DNA of 64,000 nt from Pseudomonadales bacterium. Lineage in GTDB: Bacteria; Pseudomonadota; Gammaproteobacteria; Pseudomonadales; Ketobacteraceae. The notes beneath the pieces were generated by a model that saw only the letters and a list, made by a program, of their open reading frames with translations, did no database searches and had not been told where the DNA came from. Shown one piece after another: positions 1 to 10,006 of the stretch (position 1 is its first letter; each line of letters starts with the position of its first letter). The translations under genes and the position numbers were made by a program. The stretch lies in the NCBI GenBank assembly GCA_002701845.1, contig NZXG01000015.1, positions 40,094 to 104,093 of the forward strand, read 5' to 3'.

Positions 1-3000
1 GAAACCGCCGCTGGCGGCAAGGTATTCCTGAAACAGGCGGGTGCGCTCGGCGCCTGCCTGCAGCCCGGCTGCCCCCACTTCGGGAATGCTGAACAGGGTG
101 CCGGCACCGGGCACCACGGTATCCGGACTGACCAACCCGCTCTGCGCCACCAGCTTCACCGCCAACCGCTGTTGCAAACTGGTATCCAACGCCAGGAAAT
201 CAGCCCTGGCACCGGCGGCACTGGTAACACTGGTACCGGTGGCGCTGGAGATGAAGCCGGTCAGAGTGTCATAAATATCCTCGCTGTCAGAGGCCCCGGC
301 ACCCCGCTCCAGAACCGCCAACGCCAAATCGATAAACGTGGCCTGGTCAATCTCCTGATCGGAGAAATAACGGCGGAACAGTGGTGATTGGCTGTTGCGT
401 TCCATGGCGGTCCCTGCCAACAGCCCATAGTCACCCGAGGTGGAATATATGGTGTTATCAACCCCGGCATATAAATGTACGCTGGCGCCCCCGGGCCCCA
501 ACACACGATTATCGGCATTGCCGATGGAGCGAATCCCTCTCGATGCCCCCAGATCAATATCGCCTCCGGTCTGTAGCAGAAGATCCCCCGGACCCGCCAC
601 CTGCACTGTCTGCAAACCGGTACCGGTCCCGTCACTGCGCAGGATATAGCGGAAATCATTGTTAGCAACGATAGAACTGAGATCGTTGGCGCTGGAATGT
701 TGCAACAGAAAAGTGGTATTGACGATGTCTTTGCCGGCAAAGACCGACACCGCATGGGGCAACTGATAAGTCAGGATAGAGCCTTGCTTGCCAATATCCC
801 CGGTGAGCGCCACCAGCTGACTGCCAATACCCTGGGGCCGCTGCACCAGATCCGCACTGTGATTGAGTGTGGTATTGCCACTGAGGAAACCATGGGGAAA
901 TAACAGCCCCGCCACCTGGTCGGCGGTGTTCAGATTAGTGGCGGTCTGTTCCAGTGAGGGCAGTTCGGAACTGGCGAAATCCGGAATATACACTATCAGA
1001 TTCTGGTCGCCGCTAAGGATGGAACCGGCGGCCATAATTCGCAGCCTTGAGTCCGTCGCAGGAAACAGAGTCAGGGCATTTTCGTCAATGTTGAATTGAC
1101 TGCCGGACACTTCCAGCTGCGCGGCCCGACTGTCCAGTACTACATCCGCGGCCAGGGATTCCAGGGTCACATTAGCCGGTAACATATAGTTGGCAGCCAG
1201 CATCGAGCGGAACCCCGTGCTCCCCACCCCACTGAAATACTGACTGAATGCGCCACCCCATTCCAGATCGCCTTTCAGTCGCACCTCATCAGCCACACTG
1301 CGCAAATGCAGCCGCGTGCTATCGTAGCCGGAAAAATATTTGCCCCCGAAATCGCTGTTAATCGCTTGAGCACCCAGAAAAGGCGCTGCAAAACGGGAGG
1401 TATCATAGGGAGCAATGGAGGAATTCACCATGCCTTCCAGAACCATTCGCCCGATGGCCGTCAGTTCCACCTGTGATGAGGCGGCGGAAACCATAGCGGC
1501 CGCTCCGTTTTCGTCGGCCTCGGCGATGGCGCCGCGGGCAAGCACACTCACGCTGGTACCGTCATTATGAAATGATGATCCCAGAATATCACCGCCGGCA
1601 CTCACATTGATCACGCCACCGGCAATGCGCTTTAGATTCTCCCCCTGATTGTTAACAGCATCGCTGTACCAGATAGCCGAATCCGGGGTGGCGAAACCCG
1701 TGGTAAGAATATCCCCGGCCGCATCGACATGCAGATTGCCACCACCGGATGACAGCACGCCGTGGTCAATGTCCGCGATGGAGGTATACCAGGTGGTGAT
1801 ATTGCTGTAGTCAATACCGAACACATCCGCGTTGGCATTGGTGGCATAGCGAACGACGTAGTCCGCGACGGACGAGCGGCCGCTGTTACCCTCGATATCC
1901 CCCTGCACCCGCAGGTTTACATCACCGGCAGCAACCCCGAAACCACCGAAGTTACCGTAGATTAGCCACAGGGAAGGGTCAGAGCCCGGGTCAAAACCGG
2001 AATAAAAAGCTTTGTCGCCCCAAGCGGGAAAACCCGCCTGGTCCAGCGCCTGGCTGCGGCCCAGGGTGGCAACGTAGGCTCCCTCGTTGAGGGTCAAATC
2101 CCCGGCCGCCGCAAGCTGGAGGTCACCGGTACCGGTGCGCAGAAACGCATCGCGCTCCAGGGTCAGGCGGGCATCATTAAAAGGATCCACCACGGCACTG
2201 GCGCTGTCCGTGAACGCCCCGGCAGTCAGACTGATGTCCGCGGAATCGGTGCCACTGAGAACGGGTGTGCCGGGACCACTGCTATTGATACTGTCCCCAT
2301 AACTGAATGTATAATCGCCACTGGAGGCATCGAATACGGAAACCAGCTTGCGTATTCCATCACTGATACCCCCGGCCACCTGCATCTGCCCACCGGAACG
2401 TAAAACCAGTTGCCCAGGGCGGCCATCGGTGCCCTTAAAACCAAACAGGTCCAGTGGTTGCCCAACCGCGCCCACTGTCAGATCCCCGCCACTGAAGAGG
2501 TCCAACCGTGGTCTGACGGAAACCGGTAGCGGACCTGCATCAAGCAGAGAAATATAGTCTGAAGCCAGCGCCTGTTCAGCGGCCAGCATGCTGGCATCCA
2601 GGTACTGATCGATATCATTGGCGGTCACCCGGCTGGCTTCCACTTCGGTGGACAAAAACAGGCTGAGCCCTTCACCGCCGCCATTGTCCAACCGGTCAGT
2701 GGCATCAATGCGCACTCGTTGGTTAACATCGGTGGCCAAAGCCGCCGGTAGGATGAGGTCTAAACCATGGGACAGATCCAGGGTGGCGCTGGCGGCCAGA
2801 TCCACCAGACCATTGCCGCCCTGAAGTACCAGGGCCTGCTGGTGATTGTCGGCGGAGTCCACCCGGAGGATGGCGTTGCCGCCCACGCTGACCCCTTGCT
2901 CGCCAAACAGAATCAGGTCCCGGGTGGCAGCCCCTGCCACCAACTCCGAGTCCACCGCCAGCCCCCCACGCACGCTGTACAGGGCCAGATTATCCGCCAC

Positions 3001-6000
3001 CAGATCCTGACCCTCGGCGAGCCTCAGCTGGGCGCCGGGTTGCGTAAGGTACCAAGCGAGGACACCGTCGGCGCCCTGCGCATTCAGGCTCACCAGAGCA
3101 TTCAGCGTGGCAATATTCTGGTCGCCAGTGCCGAGCTCCCCGGCAACCACTGTGAGGTCAATCCCCCCCTGCCCCAACTCCCGGGTTCGCTCGGATTGCA
3201 GCGTCAGGGTACCACCGGCAAGCAACGTCATGGCGCCAGCGTCAGCGGGCACAACGGCAGTACCGAACTCGAATATGTCGGCATCGGCTATGGTCAGATC
3301 TTCGCTGGCGGAGAGACGCAGTACACCCGCAGGTCCATACAGGGTTTCCTGGGGAAATTCCTGGCTGAATGCCGACAGATCCAACACTGTATCAGAACCG
3401 AGCTGGAGGCTGCCGGCGCTGGCCGCAAGCTGGGTCATGCCGCTGCGGTTGCTCACCATTGTGTTGAACTGGACACCGCTGCCTTCAAACGCAAAACGGT
3501 TGGCGGGACGCAGCCGCTGCAACCACAGATCGTCGATTGCAGCGCCCTGCTGTTGATCAACGCTGAGCTGCCCCGGTGTGGTAACCTGAATTTCTGAATT
3601 GGCTGTGAGTGAGCCGATCAGTGGCGTCTCCAACGTGAAGCCGCCCGCGCTGCCGCCACCCTGCAATGCCAGATCACCACTGAGAGTCAGCACGTCACTG
3701 GCCTGTAACAGGACATCCTGCGCTCCCAGGGTGAAGCCGGAATTGCCTCCTTTCGCGCCGCCAATGCCCACCACCGCAGACCTTAGCTGCAGTGTGGAGT
3801 TCGCTGCCGGCGCGGAGGCCACAGCGCCGTCGCCGCGACTTCGCAATTGCAGCGTCTCTGCACTGGCCAGTTTCACCGTAACGCCCTCGGCCACCGCCAG
3901 CCCTCGGCCGGCAAACAGGCTGGTGTTATTGCTGATATCAAGATCACTGGCAAAAGTGATGACTTCATCGCTGTACAATTCCAGCTCAGCAGCACCGGCA
4001 ATGACTCCGCTCGCCAGGGAAACGTTATCGGTATCCGAGTCCCCAATCACCAAGCCATCCGCCAGAATCTGCAGGCGGGCATCGGTGGCATCCAGGGCTC
4101 CGGTTTGAATGGCGTTCTCCGCTCCGGCACCGGCTGCCACCGAACCGTAAGCGATACCCAGGGTGCCTGTTGCGGCCAGGGAACTGCCCTCGGCGAAGCC
4201 CACCTTACCCTGCAGATCACCGATATCGTCAATCTGCAAGCCACTGCCCCCGGCGTTGGAAGCCAGCGCGGCCACGCCAATACCAGCGAGGTTCCACTGA
4301 TTTCCCCGTACCTGGGTTTCACCGGATGCCACTACCTGTGAATCTGGTGCAAGTTGAATGGCATCGCGGGCAACCACCATCAGCTCATTGACAGTAAAGG
4401 ACTCTGCAAGCTCAACCTCGGAACTGACCGCATTGGTATCGGCAATACCCCAGGCCCCGTCCTGCCATTGCCGGTTTGCCCCCAGTAAGATTGAAGATAC
4501 TGAGCTATCTGAAAACAGAGATCCGTCAATGAACAGCCCGGTAGCGGACTCACTGCCTCCAACATGAATGGGCCCCGAGGAAGTAATATCCAGGTAGGAA
4601 CCGACGGCAGACTGGTCACTGGACACTAAGCGGGATTCCAGATCCAGTACTGCGTCCACGTTAATACTGACACCACCGTTCTCCGAGGTTAACTGACCGG
4701 GAGCCAGTTGAACGTTTTTCGCGTTGAAGAAATTATCGGTATAAGTCAGGTTGTAGGTACCATAACGGGAGACCTGAGAGCCAGGCTCCACCATAAACCG
4801 GGTCCACAGGCCGGCGCTGGAATCACGGGCCTGCTGCAGCCGCCCTGACACCAGTTCCACCCCGGCCATATCCACGGTGGTAAAACCGCGATTCACATAG
4901 TCACCGGATTTGGGGGTAATGAGATAAGCCCCCGGCACCAGCGCATAATTTGCTGGCAATACGGTGTAAGACCCACTGGCCAACTGGCTGGATCCCGCTA
5001 CCTCAAACTGCAATCCCCAGTTGGAGCCCAGGCCACTGCCGGCAAACTCCACCGGATCATAGGGTGCATAGCCTGAGGTCATGGTGGGAACGATAGCAAA
5101 GCGCTCGGTGTAATGGGCACCGCTGAGCAAATCCTCGGTACCCTCCAGCCCCGCTTCAAACTCACGGCCATAGACCCCACCACCGCCGGACAGATCAATG
5201 ATACTGTTGGCGTCAGCCAATACCCGGACCCCATCCAGACTGACCGTTTTACTTAACGGCATCGAATCCTGGGATGCAATGTCCACCGGCGTGAGCACCG
5301 GTGACCAGTCCCAGCGCACGTCACCGGCCTCCAGCCGGCCCAGGGGCACGGCACGGTCAGAGCCCACTTCGAGACGGGCATTAGCGCCCAGAATGATGTC
5401 TCCAGGTTGTAGCTCAGCACTTGCCGCGGACGCTACGGCCGGAGCATCCGATGGCGGGGTATCGGATGCCGGTGTCCCCGTGGCCACCACGGAAAGGTCG
5501 CCATAGCTGGCCACCACCCGGGTATCGATTCGCACCGAGTCCCCCTGCAACCGCAATGCGGAACCGGCGGCAAGAATATCATCATCATTGTTGCCGGCCG
5601 ACTCCAGCGCCAACCGGCCCTGGGTCTCTATGGTGCCGTCCGCCAGGGAAGCGGCCCACACCACTGGCGTGGCCAGCGTCATATCGCCGTTGGCCTGCAA
5701 CAGGGTGGGCGCCACCAGCTCTGCTACGGTCTCGGCTGCCTGATCATTCAAAATCACCGAACGCAGACGCAGGCCCCGGCTCGCCTCCATGGCAATCCGC
5801 TCATCCCCCTGTATCATCAGGTCCCCGGCCACGTCCACCAAACCGGCCTTCAGGGTAAGTTCGCCACCGGAGACGCCACCGCCATTCACCGCTGCCTGCA
5901 GGTTGTTGGTATTGTCGGTATCCCCCAACTGGATATAGCCGGCCTCCAGCGCCAGGCGGTGGCCCCCCAGATCCAACACTGGAGTGTCCAGCACAATGGA

Positions 6001-9000
6001 CTGCGCCGCTTGCAACGCGCTGTCCCCCAGCACCTCAATGGAGCTCATGGCCTGGCGCGGTGAGGCACCGTCGGTCACATAGCGATTGGTGTTCAGGGCC
6101 AGGGAGCGCAAATGTCCATTCTGCAGGGTCTGGCGGCCCAGATAGCCCCGGTAGGCGAGCGACCCGGCCAATGCGTTCAGCGCCTCACTGCCACTGCCCT
6201 GATAATCCGAACTGCCCAATTGTGCCAGAGCGCTAAGAGGACTGTCCTCATTCCCGGCCGCGTCGTCACCGATGATCATGGCGTGGGGTTGCGGTTGGTC
6301 ATCGCTGTTCCAGCGCCGGTTACTGTCATTCAGACTGACCCGGATGGTCCCGCCGGCGTAGCCCTGACCGGGGTCGCCAAAGTCAATACCGGCGTTGATG
6401 GCAAAGCCGGATTCCCCATGCAGTCTGAATTCACCCCCGGCCACCGGCCGGCTGAGGGAGCGCAACTCCCCGTTAATCAATTCCTGTCCCTGGAACAGCC
6501 CGCCACTGAGGTCAATCCGGGCATTTTCATCCACCAGTACATAACCCACATCCGCCAGCAGACTGAGACTGCCGGCTTCGGTGACGTCGGAGCTGACGTT
6601 GGCCAATCTGCCCGGCGCGGTGAAACTGGCCGCCCCCAGTTCAAATGCGGCGTTCTCACCCACGATAATCCGGTTATTGAAATCCGGACGGTCTGCCGTA
6701 CTTTCCTGGACAAACTGCTCCAGGCCCAGGGTCACCCGCCCCCCGGCGATCTCTACCCTACCATCGAAGACCAGAGACTCATCGCCAATCAAACTGAGTG
6801 CAGCGGACCGTGGGCCCCGAAACCGGGCGCCACTTTGTACCTGGATATTTCCCCGATCGGACTGGAAATCGGTGCGCTCCGCCCGCAGGCTGATGGCGCC
6901 ACCTGTGGCCATATAAGCCGGCAACAAACGTCGGTTATAGGCATCGTCCACCCGGTCGGAACTGGCCACCAGACGCGCATCCGGTGCCGCGTAAAAGGCA
7001 TTGGGCAGCAACCGGATATCGGCATCCGATTGCACCAGAATGTCACCTTCCTTGGCGGTGATATCGAAGTGACCCACCCGGGTGCGGGAGAAAAACCGGT
7101 CGCCAATGGTGGCGCCGGCACCCGCCTCACCGCCTTCGTCAAGGATAAAACGGGACGAGGTGCCATCAATGGTGAGATCCGATACCACCAGGCTCAGGGT
7201 GCCCCCCACCCCGGCATCCATGGCCTCAATTTCACCCAGCACCGCCACCGCCGGGCGCTCGCTATCTTCCAGAAACTCCCCGGGTCTGCCGTCTTCAGTG
7301 ATATCCAGCGCAATGCTGCCGGCCTTACCCATGCGCAATTTTTCATCCTGCCCCAGATAGGCACCCGCGTTGGCTTTGAGACTGGCACTTTGATGCACGA
7401 TCAGGCTGTCGCCGGCGGCAAAACCCATGTTTCCGGCCTCAGTGACGCTGCCTGACTTGGGGTCCAGCAACTGGTTGGCCCAGGTACCGCTGGTATCCAC
7501 GGCCCCCAGGATATCCAACGTGGCACTGGCCTCCGCGGTGACATCACCGCCGCGGGATCGTATATCCCCCGCCAGAACAATACTGTCCGCCACCAGGTTC
7601 AGGCCCTGACGGGGCCCCAGATCCAGGGTATCCCCGGCCAGCAGGCTGATCAACTGATTGCCTTCCACCGAAAAGGTTTGCGCGCCGCTGTCGGCAATCA
7701 GTCCCTTGTCAATGTACAGCGCCGTGGTATCTTCAGCCACAGCCTGGGGCTGATCGCTGAGATAAATATTCTGATCACCTTCCAGACCCCGGATATCCAC
7801 CCGGATATTTCCACCCCGGGGCTGGTTGGCATTCAATTGAAATTCCCCGGCCCGAACACCGGCCAGCAGTGAAGACTGGGGATCAATACTCTGCTCATTG
7901 GCAACCAGATGCATGCTGCCGGCATCGTACCCCTGGTTATAGGCGTCATAATAGCGGGTGGACTGCAACAGGATGCTGATGGGTGAGAAGCTGGAACGCT
8001 CCCCCCACTTGGCATCATCGGCGGTGCCCAGGTTCAGTCCCACCACCGCATTAATCGGCGCGGTGGCGGGTGCGTCCGCAATATCCAGCAACCGGCCGTT
8101 AACCATCACCTTGGAGGTTTCCACATAGCCTGGCCGATAGGCCACCTCACCACCGGAAACATCCACACTGGCATTCGCTTCGATATCAATCGAACCAGTG
8201 GAGGAAAGCGTAACCCGACCGCCGTGCACCGAGCGCTCGCTGGCGCTGCGTTCCACGGTCTCCAGCCCGGCCTCCCAATCGAACAGCTCGGTGCCCTCCC
8301 GGATATCCACTGCCACTTCCTTGCGCAGCAGATTGCCACCCTTCTGATTGGGATTATTCTTCACCTCGTTGGAGGTAATAAAGGTGGTCAGGACGTTGCG
8401 ATCCGCATCCAGCACGGTGTCATCGGTGCCGGAAGCGTCCACCACGGCGCCTTCCCGCAGCGTGATGCTGGCGCTGGAATTATCCTCGGCCACATCACTG
8501 GCGCCAGGCAGCGGGTCTTCTCTGGCCACCAGGGTGATCAGGCCACCCTGCTCGCCGCCCTTGGCCCGCAGCTCGCTGCCGCTTTCCAGGGTGATGGTTT
8601 TGCCCGCCACATGGAGCCGGGAATCCGGCTGGGCCAGGGAGTCGGTGGCGGTCTTGATCAGATTGCTGACCCCGGTGTCCCCCACCAGCCCCCGTAATTG
8701 CCGGATCTGCTGCGCCTCGGACTGCTTATGAAAAGCCACTGGATCCAGATTGTTGCGCTCCAGCACCGAACGCAGTTTTTGCGCATCCAGGTTCTGTACC
8801 ACCACCTCGGTGACACTGCCCTCGGTAAAGGTGGCAGTGCCACCCTCGCGGCCGATAAACGCTTTGCCGCTGCTGGGCCTTTGCCCCGAGTTGACGGTGC
8901 CGGTGACACCATCCCGATCCAGGGATGCCTCTCCTACATCAAAGTTGGCGGCGCTCCAGTATTCCGAGGTAATGCCCAGGGAGCTGTAGTCCCCCACTTC

Positions 9001-9981
9001 CCGGGCCTGATCCCGGGCCATAATCCGAATGCTGCCGTTCACGTCCACGGCGGTGGTGGCTTTAATCTTACCGGCCTGAATGATCTCGTCGGCCACCAGA
9101 GTCACGTTACCCAGCGTGGAAACAATGGCGCCGGCGTTGCTGACCTTGCCCCGCTGCTCGCCGGACCCTGAATCCACTTCCACCAGATAGCCCCGCAGAT
9201 CCTCATCCTGGTCACTGACCGCCAGATAAACATCCTTGCGGCTGCCCGCCAGCACCACCTGACCGTTGCGGCTGAGGATATCCCCTTCATTGATTACTTC
9301 GGGCCCGGCCAGCAGAATGGGGGCGTCGTCGGACTGCAGTTTAGCGCCCTGTTTGACAATAATTCTGGGCAGGTCCGCCACGCCGCGCTTCTGAATGGTC
9401 TCCTCATCCACCACCAGCAGTGCCTTGCCATCACCGATCACATCCAGCAGAGAATTTTGCAGAAAGTCCAGCTTCTGTTGTTCCGACAGTTGGGCGACAT
9501 CTTCATAGCCATTGAGTTGCGCGGCGGCGGCAATCATCCCCCGCACGTTAACCGATGAGTGTTCGCCGAAAATAACTCCGTTCTGGTTCAACAAATAAAT
9601 TTGACCATCCGCCACCAGGCGGCCGAATATTTTACTGGGCTTGGCGTCGTTGATTACATTGACCGCGGTGGCATCCACGTCCTGTTTGAAATGCACCGTG
9701 CTCTCACCGCCGATATCGAAGGTGGCCCACTCCAGCAGCAACTTCGCGGTTTTCTGATCGATAACCAACGTATTGCCGGTTTGCTCCAGGGTGGCCTCGC
9801 CCACCCGGACAAAATCGCCGGTCACCGCGCCCGGCAGCGCATTAACCACCGGCGCGGATACATCCGCGCCTTCCGGGATCATGGATTGCAGCACCGCCTG
9901 GGGCAGGGTTCGGCCATAGGCCAATCCTGCCGGCCAACAGAAACAGACAATCAGATACGCTATTACTGTTTTTTTCCACAT
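1..9981 (-). CDS. Giant TpsA exoprotein (filamentous haemagglutinin-like), partial
   Basis: Two-partner-secretion exoprotein, probably a surface-held or released adhesin built as a beta-helix. The frame is open for 3327 codons from an ATG at 9981 to position 1, with no stop, so the C-terminus lies outside the window. Residues 1-23 form a signal peptide (MWKK start, hydrophobic core). Residues about 40-160 are a TPS/haemagglutination-activity domain with NQNGVIFGE at 132-140, the usual NPNGIIFG-type motif. The rest is low-complexity Gly/Asn/Asp/Ser-rich beta-helix sequence. A stretch containing YTVLPANYALVPGAYL resembles the very large DUF3739-type TpsA proteins such as Pseudomonas PdtA (family resemblance from memory; DUF3739 itself would be C-terminal and unseen). 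It starts 25 bases after the tpsB stop, so the two are almost certainly one operon. Secretion through that TpsB is inferred from adjacency. Confidence 0.93.
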   Translation of the reverse strand, partial: MWKKTVIAYLIVCFCWPAGLAYGRTLPQAVLQSMIPEGADVSAPVVNALPGAVTGDFVRVGEATLEQTGNTLVIDQKTAKLLLEWATFDIGGESTVHFKQDVDATAVNVINDAKPSKIFGRLVADGQIYLLNQNGVIFGEHSSVNVRGMIAAAAQLNGYEDVAQLSEQQKLDFLQNSLLDVIGDGKALLVVDEETIQKRGVADLPRIIVKQGAKLQSDDAPILLAGPEVINEGDILSRNGQVVLAGSRKDVYLAVSDQDEDLRGYLVEVDSGSGEQRGKVSNAGAIVSTLGNVTLVADEIIQAGKIKATTAVDVNGSIRIMARDQAREVGDYSSLGITSEYWSAANFDVGEASLDRDGVTGTVNSGQRPSSGKAFIGREGGTATFTEGSVTEVVVQNLDAQKLRSVLERNNLDPVAFHKQSEAQQIRQLRGLVGDTGVSNLIKTATDSLAQPDSRLHVAGKTITLESGSELRAKGGEQGGLITLVAREDPLPGASDVAEDNSSASITLREGAVVDASGTDDTVLDADRNVLTTFITSNEVKNNPNQKGGNLLRKEVAVDIREGTELFDWEAGLETVERSASERSVHGGRVTLSSTGSIDIEANASVDVSGGEVAYRPGYVETSKVMVNGRLLDIADAPATAPINAVVGLNLGTADDAKWGERSSFSPISILLQSTRYYDAYNQGYDAGSMHLVANEQSIDPQSSLLAGVRAGEFQLNANQPRGGNIRVDIRGLEGDQNIYLSDQPQAVAEDTTALYIDKGLIADSGAQTFSVEGNQLISLLAGDTLDLGPRQGLNLVADSIVLAGDIRSRGGDVTAEASATLDILGAVDTSGTWANQLLDPKSGSVTEAGNMGFAAGDSLIVHQSASLKANAGAYLGQDEKLRMGKAGSIALDITEDGRPGEFLEDSERPAVAVLGEIEAMDAGVGGTLSLVVSDLTIDGTSSRFILDEGGEAGAGATIGDRFFSRTRVGHFDITAKEGDILVQSDADIRLLPNAFYAAPDARLVASSDRVDDAYNRRLLPAYMATGGAISLRAERTDFQSDRGNIQVQSGARFRGPRSAALSLIGDESLVFDGRVEIAGGRVTLGLEQFVQESTADRPDFNNRIIVGENAAFELGAASFTAPGRLANVSSDVTEAGSLSLLADVGYVLVDENARIDLSGGLFQGQELINGELRSLSRPVAGGEFRLHGESGFAINAGIDFGDPGQGYAGGTIRVSLNDSNRRWNSDDQPQPHAMIIGDDAAGNEDSPLSALAQLGSSDYQGSGSEALNALAGSLAYRGYLGRQTLQNGHLRSLALNTNRYVTDGASPRQAMSSIEVLGDSALQAAQSIVLDTPVLDLGGHRLALEAGYIQLGDTDNTNNLQAAVNGGGVSGGELTLKAGLVDVAGDLMIQGDERIAMEASRGLRLRSVILNDQAAETVAELVAPTLLQANGDMTLATPVVWAASLADGTIETQGRLALESAGNNDDDILAAGSALRLQGDSVRIDTRVVASYGDLSVVATGTPASDTPPSDAPAVASAASAELQPGDIILGANARLEVGSDRAVPLGRLEAGDVRWDWSPVLTPVDIASQDSMPLSKTVSLDGVRVLADANSIIDLSGGGGVYGREFEAGLEGTEDLLSGAHYTERFAIVPTMTSGYAPYDPVEFAGSGLGSNWGLQFEVAGSSQLASGSYTVLPANYALVPGAYLITPKSGDYVNRGFTTVDMAGVELVSGRLQQARDSSAGLWTRFMVEPGSQVSRYGTYNLTYTDNFFNAKNVQLAPGQLTSENGGVSINVDAVLDLESRLVSSDQSAVGSYLDITSSGPIHVGGSESATGLFIDGSLFSDSSVSSILLGANRQWQDGAWGIADTNAVSSEVELAESFTVNELMVVARDAIQLAPDSQVVASGETQVRGNQWNLAGIGVAALASNAGGSGLQIDDIGDLQGKVGFAEGSSLAATGTLGIAYGSVAAGAGAENAIQTGALDATDARLQILADGLVIGDSDTDNVSLASGVIAGAAELELYSDEVITFASDLDISNNTSLFAGRGLAVAEGVTVKLASAETLQLRSRGDGAVASAPAANSTLQLRSAVVGIGGAKGGNSGFTLGAQDVLLQASDVLTLSGDLALQGGGSAGGFTLETPLIGSLTANSEIQVTTPGQLSVDQQQGAAIDDLWLQRLRPANRFAFEGSGVQFNTMVSNRSGMTQLAASAGSLQLGSDTVLDLSAFSQEFPQETLYGPAGVLRLSASEDLTIADADIFEFGTAVVPADAGAMTLLAGGTLTLQSERTRELGQGGIDLTVVAGELGTGDQNIATLNALVSLNAQGADGVLAWYLTQPGAQLRLAEGQDLVADNLALYSVRGGLAVDSELVAGAATRDLILFGEQGVSVGGNAILRVDSADNHQQALVLQGGNGLVDLAASATLDLSHGLDLILPAALATDVNQRVRIDATDRLDNGGGEGLSLFLSTEVEASRVTANDIDQYLDASMLAAEQALASDYISLLDAGPLPVSVRPRLDLFSGGDLTVGAVGQPLDLFGFKGTDGRPGQLVLRSGGQMQVAGGISDGIRKLVSVFDASSGDYTFSYGDSINSSGPGTPVLSGTDSADISLTAGAFTDSASAVVDPFNDARLTLERDAFLRTGTGDLQLAAAGDLTLNEGAYVATLGRSQALDQAGFPAWGDKAFYSGFDPGSDPSLWLIYGNFGGFGVAAGDVNLRVQGDIEGNSGRSSVADYVVRYATNANADVFGIDYSNITTWYTSIADIDHGVLSSGGGNLHVDAAGDILTTGFATPDSAIWYSDAVNNQGENLKRIAGGVINVSAGGDILGSSFHNDGTSVSVLARGAIAEADENGAAAMVSAASSQVELTAIGRMVLEGMVNSSIAPYDTSRFAAPFLGAQAINSDFGGKYFSGYDSTRLHLRSVADEVRLKGDLEWGGAFSQYFSGVGSTGFRSMLAANYMLPANVTLESLAADVVLDSRAAQLEVSGSQFNIDENALTLFPATDSRLRIMAAGSILSGDQNLIVYIPDFASSELPSLEQTATNLNTADQVAGLLFPHGFLSGNTTLNHSADLVQRPQGIGSQLVALTGDIGKQGSILTYQLPHAVSVFAGKDIVNTTFLLQHSSANDLSSIVANNDFRYILRSDGTGTGLQTVQVAGPGDLLLQTGGDIDLGASRGIRSIGNADNRVLGPGGASVHLYAGVDNTIYSTSGDYGLLAGTAMERNSQSPLFRRYFSDQEIDQATFIDLALAVLERGAGASDSEDIYDTLTGFISSATGTSVTSAAGARADFLALDTSLQQRLAVKLVAQSGLVSPDTVVPGAGTLFSIPEVGAAGLQAGAERTRLFQEYLAASGGF

Positions 9982-10006
9982 GGGCTGTTCCCGATGTAAT
10001 ACCGTT

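Noticed and set aside
6112..7455. 447-codon open frame on the plus strand opposite tpsA
   Set aside because: It lacks an SD, has no recognisable domain and lies wholly inside the continuous minus-strand TpsA frame; GC-rich coding sequence gives such antisense frames by chance.
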